64,000 bases of DNA from Bartonella sp. TP (GTDB lineage: Bacteria > Pseudomonadota > Alphaproteobacteria > Rhizobiales > Rhizobiaceae), in contig NZ_CP129002.1 of NCBI RefSeq assembly GCF_030406085.1, forward strand, positions 124,001-188,000, in the 5' to 3' direction. This document shows, in pieces, positions 58,033 through 64,000 of this stretch. Under the pieces are notes generated by a model. That model made no database searches and was not told the DNA's origin. It saw only the letters and a list, made by a program, of their open reading frames with translations. Within the stretch, counting starts at the first letter, position 1; every line of letters begins with the position of its first letter. The translations under genes and the position numbers were made by a program.

Positions 58033-60660
58033 ATGACTAAACGCCCAATTTACTATCTTAGTGACTATAAACCCACCCCCTATTCTATCCCCAAAATAGA
58101 TTTAGAATTCTATTTAGGTACAGAGCATACTATTGTAAAAGCTAGATTAGAAATACGCACAGAACAACAAAAATTAGTCCCGTTGATTTTAAATGGTGAC
58201 GATTTAGATTTACAAGCAATAAGCATTAATGGACAGATTATTGATAAATCTGCTTATAGAGCTAGCCCTAATGAATTAGAAATTTTACAAATCCCAGCTA
58301 CAAATTTCACCTTAGAAATTACCACTAAAATAAACCCAGATAGCAACTTGCAGCTTATGGGACTTTATCGCTCTAATGGCATTTTTTGTACACAATGTGA
58401 GGCTGAGGGCTTTAGGCGCATTACCTATTTTTACGACCGCCCAGATGTTTTAAGTGTATATACAGTATATATAGAAGCAGATAAAACCAAATGCCCTATT
58501 TTATTATCTAATGGAAATTTAATAGAGACTGGCGATCTAAACGAAAATAGGCATTTTGCCAGATGGCATGACCCCTTTCCTAAACCGTGCTACTTATTTG
58601 CTTTGGTGGCTGGTGATTTAGACGTTCTTAAAGACAGCTTTATAACCGCCAGCAAGAAAAAAGTTGACCTGGCTATATATACAGAAAAAGCTAAGACTAG
58701 CAGAGCAGCCTTTGCTATGGACTCACTAAAGCGCGCCATGATATGGGATGAAAAACAATTTTCACGTGAATATGATTTAGCTCTGTTCAATATAGTTGCG
58801 GTCAGCGATTTTAATATGGGAGCTATGGAAAATAAAGGGCTCAATATTTTTAATGACAAATGCATTTTAGCAGATAAAGAAACTGCCACAGATAGTGACT
58901 ATGCTGGCGTTGAACGTGTAGTTGCCCACGAATATTTTCATAATTGGACAGGCAATCGTATAACATGTCGCGATTGGTTTCAGCTATGCTTAAAAGAAGG
59001 CCTAACAGTTTATAGAGACCAAAGATTCCGCGCGGCAGAGCGCTCCGCCGCGGTACAGCGCATAAATGACGTGCGCCAATTAATAGCTAGCCAATTTTCA
59101 GTAGATGCTGGGCCCTTATCTCATCCGGTAAGGCCCAACCAATATAGTGAAATCAATAATTTTTACACCACTACAGTTTATGAAAAAGGCGCAGAGCTCG
59201 TACGCATGCTGCACACTATGCTAGGAGAACAACACTTTCACAAAGCTATGGACCGTTATTTCGAAATTCATGATGGACAGGCCTGTACTGTAGAAGACTT
59301 TGTTGCATGTTTCGAACATGTAAGCAACCAAGATCTCAGCCAGTTCATGTTATGGTACTCACAATCTGGAACACCACATATTAAAGCATTAATATCTTTT
59401 GAAAACTCTACGCTGAAAATTCAATTAGAGCAAAGTTTGCAACAAGGCACAAATAATCAAAAACTCCAGCCTATGAGCATTCCCATCAATTTTAATTTGC
59501 TTAGCCAGCAAGGACAGCTTTTACAACATGGCCTGCTTTTGCTTACTAAAGAAAAGGACAGTTTTGAATTTCATGCTTTAGCAGACATGCCATATGTTTC
59601 ACTATTATGCGGCTTATCAAGTCCAGTAACCATAGAAAAAAAATATGTAAACGGACATAGCGCAGAGCAAGACCGGCTGTTTTTGATAAAACACGACAAA
59701 GATCCAGTAAATATCTGGCATAATTTACAGCAACTAAGTTTAGAAAAACTAGCCGCTATAATAAAAAACTATACAACAAACAATAATGTACACACTTCAG
59801 AATTAGATCCGGATATTGCGCAAGCGATGCAAGCTATAGCCAATAATAGCGAGCTAGAGCCAGCTTTAAAAGCTACCTATCTAAGTTTGCCCAGCGAACG
59901 AGAAATTGCACAATATCTAAAAGAGAACCTTAATCCCGAGCATATTTACAAAGCCCGTTGTGTCATGCAAGAAAATATAGCAAAAGCTAATATAGAAATC
60001 TTTAAAGACATATTAACAAAATTTGCTCCACAGGCCAATTATAGCCCTATCGCAGAAGAGGCTGGCAAACGCGCCCTATATAATATAGCCATATTTTATA
60101 TTTCATTATACGAAAACTCTCCAACCCGCGCATATGAGCAATATAATAATGCGGATAACTTAACAATGCGTGTTGCAGCTTTAAGTATGCTACTTCATAA
60201 ATTCCCGAAAGCCGAGAACACCAATCAAGCTCTAAAGGATTTTGAAAATCTATATGCAGAAACCCCTTTGGTTATGGATAAGTGGTTTGCATTACAAGCA
60301 ACGGTAAGCTCGACTGAAAGTCTGGCACAAGTAAAAGCTTTGTGCAAACATGCGGCCTTTTCTTTTAATAACCCAAATAGGGTTAGAGCGCTAATAGGCA
60401 GCTTCGCTTACGGTAATCTAGTTAATTTTCATGCAGAAGATGGCGCAGGATATCAATTTGTGAGCAAGATAATATTACAAATTGACCCGCATAATCCGCA
60501 TTTAGCAGCGAATCTCTTGGGAGCGTTTGGCGATTGGCAAAAATTTGAGCCAAAGCGCTATGCACAGGCCAAAGCTGTATTAGAAAACATGCTTGAAAAA
60601 CCAACTATTTCAAATGATATAGCAGATATATTATCCCGTATGTTAAAAAAAGAGGCATAA
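58033..60660 (+). CDS. pepN: Aminopeptidase N
   Basis: PepN is the main broad-specificity zinc aminopeptidase of the cytoplasm. The 875-residue M1 protein has the exopeptidase motif GAMENKGLN, zinc site HEYFH (His299, Glu300, His303) with the third ligand Glu322, and the conserved FTTTVYEKGAELVRM-like stretch FYTTTVYEKGAE. AGGTGCCAA precedes the ATG, 7 bases after the UDG-like gene. Its length matches the E. coli type (~870). Confidence 0.96.
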   Translation: MTKRPIYYLSDYKPTPYSIPKIDLEFYLGTEHTIVKARLEIRTEQQKLVPLILNGDDLDLQAISINGQIIDKSAYRASPNELEILQIPATNFTLEITTKINPDSNLQLMGLYRSNGIFCTQCEAEGFRRITYFYDRPDVLSVYTVYIEADKTKCPILLSNGNLIETGDLNENRHFARWHDPFPKPCYLFALVAGDLDVLKDSFITASKKKVDLAIYTEKAKTSRAAFAMDSLKRAMIWDEKQFSREYDLALFNIVAVSDFNMGAMENKGLNIFNDKCILADKETATDSDYAGVERVVAHEYFHNWTGNRITCRDWFQLCLKEGLTVYRDQRFRAAERSAAVQRINDVRQLIASQFSVDAGPLSHPVRPNQYSEINNFYTTTVYEKGAELVRMLHTMLGEQHFHKAMDRYFEIHDGQACTVEDFVACFEHVSNQDLSQFMLWYSQSGTPHIKALISFENSTLKIQLEQSLQQGTNNQKLQPMSIPINFNLLSQQGQLLQHGLLLLTKEKDSFEFHALADMPYVSLLCGLSSPVTIEKKYVNGHSAEQDRLFLIKHDKDPVNIWHNLQQLSLEKLAAIIKNYTTNNNVHTSELDPDIAQAMQAIANNSELEPALKATYLSLPSEREIAQYLKENLNPEHIYKARCVMQENIAKANIEIFKDILTKFAPQANYSPIAEEAGKRALYNIAIFYISLYENSPTRAYEQYNNADNLTMRVAALSMLLHKFPKAENTNQALKDFENLYAETPLVMDKWFALQATVSSTESLAQVKALCKHAAFSFNNPNRVRALIGSFAYGNLVNFHAEDGAGYQFVSKIILQIDPHNPHLAANLLGAFGDWQKFEPKRYAQAKAVLENMLEKPTISNDIADILSRMLKKEA

Positions 60661-60701
60661 ATAATATAAAATTCTTTATTTTCAGCTAGTTATCATAAAA
60701 A

Positions 60702-60716
60702 TTAATAATTTATTAA
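60702..60716. promoter_or_regulatory. Candidate CtrA box (TTAA-N7-TTAA)
   Basis: TTAA at 60702-60705 and TTAA at 60713-60716 are exactly 7 bases apart, the full CtrA-binding consensus. It lies 72 bases before the start of a PleC/DivJ/PdhS-like kinase. In an AT-rich genome such a match can occur by chance, so it is a candidate only. Confidence 0.4.
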
Positions 60717-60733
60717 AATAACTCTAGACATAA

Positions 60734-60751
60734 TGAATCAGTTTTGATTCA
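60734..60751. promoter_or_regulatory. Inverted repeat with two GANTC sites
   Basis: TGAATCA (60734-60740) and TGATTCA (60745-60751) are reverse complements around GTTT. Each arm contains a GANTC site, the target of the CcrM methyltransferase that marks cell-cycle timing in alphaproteobacteria. It lies 36 bases before the kinase start. Confidence 0.45.
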
Positions 60752-60787
60752 CTCTATGTATAAATTTTAATTTTGGTAGGATTACCT

Positions 60788-62965
60788 ATGATAAATTCTG
60801 GCGCACAAAATGTGGCTAAGTCGGCTTATAATAAAACCACTGGGGTTATTAATAAACCAACTGTAGCTTTTTGGCCACATTATCTACACGCCTCTTTATT
60901 CAAAATCAGAACCTACACCCATTTTTATGTTATAGGAGCTTTTTGTGTTTTCTTGGTTGCTATAAGCAGTATCTTTCTGGTCCATTTCAAACAAGAAAAA
61001 AACAAAAAAGAGCAATATATAAAGGCCCAAATACACGCAACGGCAAATGGTTTGCTACTGGCCATAAACCAAACTGTTAAAGAAAACAAAAATCTCACAT
61101 CGGAGCAAGCCAAAGAGTTACTGCAACAGACGTGGGCCAAAAGTCTTCTACCAATACAATCCTCTTTAATCATTGAGATATTATCGCCCAATGGGGCTTT
61201 ACTAGCCAGTAACGAAAATCTTTTGCCGAATAAAAAAGAACATAAAGCACTTATATATAAAGCAACAACACCCGTGGCCTCTTATAGCGTTCTTACCTAT
61301 CTTTCCGATGAAGCTGCCCTGGACTTAAAAAAAGAAATATATTGGGCGATATTAGAAATTGCAGCACTATTACTTATCTGCTCTTCTTTACTATACGCTT
61401 ATTATAAACAATTCCTATACACAAAAAGCTACGAAACTCTCCTACGGGATGCAAACTCTAGATTTTCTGCTGCAATGGACAGCGCTCAATGTGGTATGTG
61501 GGACTGGCATTTGGCAACTGGCAGGGTTTTCTGGTCTTCTTCACTTTACACAATGCTAGGGTACAAGCCCCTATCAGGTCCCTTATCTATAGACGCTATT
61601 AACGACTTAATCAATGACGAAACAATAGACCTATATGAAATAGCGAATGCCTTATTAAAAAGCAACCTACATGATATAGATCTCAATTTACCTATACGTC
61701 ATGCACAGGGCCACTGCGTGTGGATACGCTTAAAAGCACAGCTAGACAGTTCTAGCTTGCCCCATCTTATCGGCATGTCTTTTGATATTAGTGACCAATA
61801 TGAATTAGCTTGCAAAATAGAGCAATCGGATTTACAAACACGCGAAGCTATAGAAAATATATCTGAGTCTTTTGCTTTGTGGGACAAGGATAATCGCTTG
61901 GTTATGTGCAACAGCAAATACCGCAAACACACCGGATTGCCAGAGCATTTATTACAGCCCGGCGTGTTACGTACAAATATAGAAACTAAGTCACAAATAG
62001 GCCCAACAGCAGCAGAGATTATTTATGAGGCAGATGGGCTAAAGATTTACGAAAGACAGCTAGACACAAATAATTGGGTAAAGGTAAATGACAAAAAAAC
62101 TAGCGACGGTGGTCTGGTTTCCATAGCTACAGATATATCACAATTTAAACTAAACAATAAACATCTAGAAGAAAAACACCAATCATTACTAGATATAATT
62201 CAGCAAATGAAAATCAAAGGTAATGAAAATATTCAGTTAACTAAAAAACTACAAACTGAAAAAGAAAAAGCAGAAAACGCTAATAAAGCAAAGTCAGAAT
62301 TTTTAGCAAATATGTCCCATGAATTACGCACCCCACTAAATGCAATTATTGGCTTTTCGCAAATGATGCTTTCGGCTACTTTTGGTCCCCTAGCCAATGA
62401 GAGGTATCAGGAGTACATAAATGACATACATGCCTCAGGCAAGCATTTGCTAACTTTGATTAATGATATTTTGGACATGTCTAAAATTGAAGCCGGACGC
62501 TTTAGCCTAGATTTGCAAAAAGAAGATATAATACCTATAATACAAGAAACACAAAGATTTTTTGCGCCTAATATTAGCGAAAAAGAGCTCAGTGCCGAGC
62601 TAAATATGCCAGAAACTTTACCAGCCAACATAGATAAACGTGCAATTAAACAAGTCTTCTTAAATATTTTATCAAATGCAGTGAAATTCAGTTTACCAAA
62701 AGGTCAAATAACAATTTCAGCAATACAAAAAAATAATATTGTAGCTATTCAAATAAGCGACAACGGAGTTGGTATTTCTGCTGAAGCATTAGCAAAGTTA
62801 GGCAGACCTTTTGAACAAGTAGAAAACCAATTTAGCAAAACTTATGCTGGCTCCGGCCTTGGGTTAGCCATCTCTAAGTCCCTAATTGAACTACATAATG
62901 GACAACTAAAAATAGAATCGCAAGAACATAAAGGAACAACTGTTTCTATTTACCTGCCCGCATAA
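60788..62965 (+). CDS. PAS-domain sensor histidine kinase, PleC/DivJ/PdhS-like
   Basis: The 725-residue membrane kinase has two membrane segments (about residues 47-68 and 187-205) around a periplasmic region, two PAS domains ([16 protein letters not shown] onward, ~225-345, and [17 protein letters not shown], ~355-450), a coiled coil, then HisKA with His511 in [20 protein letters not shown], and HATPase with [15 protein letters not shown] and [32 protein letters not shown] is typical of the DivK-linked PleC/DivJ/PdhS kinases. No receiver domain follows. GGTAGGA decides ATG at 60788 against TTG at 60773. Its end overlaps the next, convergent kinase by 16 bases. Confidence 0.88.
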   Translation: MINSGAQNVAKSAYNKTTGVINKPTVAFWPHYLHASLFKIRTYTHFYVIGAFCVFLVAISSIFLVHFKQEKNKKEQYIKAQIHATANGLLLAINQTVKENKNLTSEQAKELLQQTWAKSLLPIQSSLIIEILSPNGALLASNENLLPNKKEHKALIYKATTPVASYSVLTYLSDEAALDLKKEIYWAILEIAALLLICSSLLYAYYKQFLYTKSYETLLRDANSRFSAAMDSAQCGMWDWHLATGRVFWSSSLYTMLGYKPLSGPLSIDAINDLINDETIDLYEIANALLKSNLHDIDLNLPIRHAQGHCVWIRLKAQLDSSSLPHLIGMSFDISDQYELACKIEQSDLQTREAIENISESFALWDKDNRLVMCNSKYRKHTGLPEHLLQPGVLRTNIETKSQIGPTAAEIIYEADGLKIYERQLDTNNWVKVNDKKTSDGGLVSIATDISQFKLNNKHLEEKHQSLLDIIQQMKIKGNENIQLTKKLQTEKEKAENANKAKSEFLANMSHELRTPLNAIIGFSQMMLSATFGPLANERYQEYINDIHASGKHLLTLINDILDMSKIEAGRFSLDLQKEDIIPIIQETQRFFAPNISEKELSAELNMPETLPANIDKRAIKQVFLNILSNAVKFSLPKGQITISAIQKNNIVAIQISDNGVGISAEALAKLGRPFEQVENQFSKTYAGSGLGLAISKSLIELHNGQLKIESQEHKGTTVSIYLPA

Positions 62966-64000
62966 GGTTCACCCTTATTATTTGGAAAAGATAGTACGAC
63001 CTTAAAGCCATTCCCAGTATTGCTAAGAGCCATAGCGCCATTATGAAAATGCATAACAGCCTTAACTAAATTAAGCCCTATACCTATACCTGGTTGAGTT
63101 CTGCTTTTTTCGGCCCGATAAAAACGCTCGCTAAGCTTTTCTAACTCTTGTTCATTCACGCCTTCGCCATTATCTTGTACAATAATCAACAAATTTTCAA
63201 TGCTATTCGCCATAACCTCCAGCTGCATATCAATTGTAACGCGGCTTGGCTCGGCATTGCTAGCGCCATATTTAATGGCATTGTCAAAAATATTAAACAA
63301 TGCTTGCGCTACTAGCTCACGATTAAGAAACATCGAATAATCAAATGTTTGCCCCACACTTAGCTCTATACCAGCATTCTGCGCTACGGGAGCGCAAAAC
63401 TCTATTACATCCAGCAATAAATCTTTTACATTTAAGTAACTCAAAATTTCTGTAGAATTACTTGTTTCTAATCTTGAAACTAATAAAATAGCATTAAAAG
63501 TCGTAATAATCTGGTCAACTTGACCTATTATAGCGCTAAGAGAGTTTTGATACATAGCTGCAGAAAAATCAGGGCTTTGCGCATGTATCAAAGAAGCCTG
63601 AGCTATATTTTTAAGTCGCGTTAGGGGAGTTTTTAGATCATGCGCCACATTATCAGAAATTTCCTTTATCCCGCTATTCAATTTTTCTATTTTTTCTAGC
63701 ATAACATTTAAATTAACAACTAAACGAGCTAGCTCATCATTACTGCAGGATACGGGTAGTCTTTCCGTCAAATCTCCGGCCATTATGCGTCCACTAGCTT
63801 TGGTGATATTATCTATAGTTTTTAATACCCGGCGAGAAACAAAAAACCATATCAAAAATGCCCCGATAAACATCAAAATAAGCGCAGCAAATAAAGCATG
63901 AGAAGTTATTTTGATATATTTATCTAAATCATTAAGATCTCGGCCTATAAGCAAGCGAAACCCATTTTGTAAGGTTAGACTAACTGCCATAGCTTTATGC
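62950..64000 (-). CDS. HAMP-domain sensor histidine kinase (5' end outside window)
   Basis: The frame stays open to the window edge, so the N-terminus is missing; about 350 residues are visible. They comprise the end of a periplasmic region, one membrane segment ([20 protein letters not shown]), a HAMP domain ([22 protein letters not shown]), the phosphoacceptor motif [13 protein letters not shown], and an ATPase domain with [17 protein letters not shown] and [12 protein letters not shown]. The type is that of EnvZ/CpxA-like kinases; its response regulator probably lies beyond the window. The ATG at 63990 is likely internal. Confidence 0.88.
   Translation of the reverse strand, partial: HKAMAVSLTLQNGFRLLIGRDLNDLDKYIKITSHALFAALILMFIGAFLIWFFVSRRVLKTIDNITKASGRIMAGDLTERLPVSCSNDELARLVVNLNVMLEKIEKLNSGIKEISDNVAHDLKTPLTRLKNIAQASLIHAQSPDFSAAMYQNSLSAIIGQVDQIITTFNAILLVSRLETSNSTEILSYLNVKDLLLDVIEFCAPVAQNAGIELSVGQTFDYSMFLNRELVAQALFNIFDNAIKYGASNAEPSRVTIDMQLEVMANSIENLLIIVQDNGEGVNEQELEKLSERFYRAEKSRTQPGIGIGLNLVKAVMHFHNGAMALSNTGNGFKVVLSFPNNKGEPYAGR

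Overview
The window is a gene-dense, AT-rich chromosomal segment (GC well below half by eye, not counted) from an alphaproteobacterium, most likely of the order Hyphomicrobiales (Rhizobiales), in the broad neighbourhood of Bartonella and Brucella. Supporting signs are gene order (lptF-lptG-lptD-surA-pdxA-rsmA; rpsF-rpsR-DUF2232-rplI-dnaB-radA-cvpA-purF; dapA-smpB / rpoZ-rsh-pyrE; acpS-lepB-rnc-era-recO), an Omp2b/RopA-like porin with the rhizobial SCNAFGPGYF...TCLKF start, a TIGR02301 protein, one RelA/SpoT hybrid, an aerobic ThiO-type thiamine operon and a PleC/DivJ/PdhS-like kinase. Tiny gaps, many overlapping gene ends and the absence of mobile elements, CRISPR arrays or rRNA suggest a compact host-associated genome. 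Genus cannot be fixed from the sequence alone.

Layout. 1-4031: tail of a YheS-like ABC-F ATPase, facing a pepA-holC-small membrane protein operon. 4109-11585: LPS export (lptF, lptG, lptD), a SurA-like chaperone, pdxA and rsmA. 11563-17449, minus strand: a PAP2 phosphatase heading a fatty-acid/envelope run fabD-fabG-acpP-fabF-mltG-gmk. 17748-24969: ribosomal proteins S6, S18 and L9, a DUF2232 membrane protein, dnaB, radA, cvpA and purF, preceded by a leader with a long hairpin. 24926-28407, minus: pssA, psd (phosphatidylethanolamine synthesis) and an Atm1-type ABC exporter. 28496-33193: LOG, cysS, TIGR02301, a dihydroorotase-like enzyme and ygfZ. 33195-36831, minus: acpS-lepB-rnc-era-recO. 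36930-43571: an Fsr-type MFS exporter, pyrE, rsh, rpoZ, a family-5 uracil-DNA glycosylase, smpB and dapA. 43688-47448: slt lytic transglycosylase, tRNA-Ser(GCU) and the porin with a clear terminator. 47583-52676: complete thiC-thiO-thiS-thiG-thiE-thiD operon without a visible TPP riboswitch. 52673-60660: large catalase katE, divergent from a coupled cluster of acyl-CoA-dehydrogenase-like protein, PIG-L deacetylase, NodS-like methyltransferase, degenerate uracil-DNA-glycosylase-like protein and pepN. 60788-64000: a PAS-containing PleC-like hybrid-free histidine kinase and, convergently, a HAMP histidine kinase cut by the window end.

Most of the window is conserved housekeeping. The part I would look at first is 54871-58025: deacetylase plus NodS-like N-methyltransferase plus an unusual acyl-CoA dehydrogenase, translationally coupled, which suggests an undescribed small pathway that modifies an N-acetyl sugar or similar amine. 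Other points worth a second look are the possible CtrA/CcrM control region before the PleC-like kinase, the rpsF leader, the missing TPP riboswitch, and a dihydroorotase-like enzyme with one replaced metal-ligand His.
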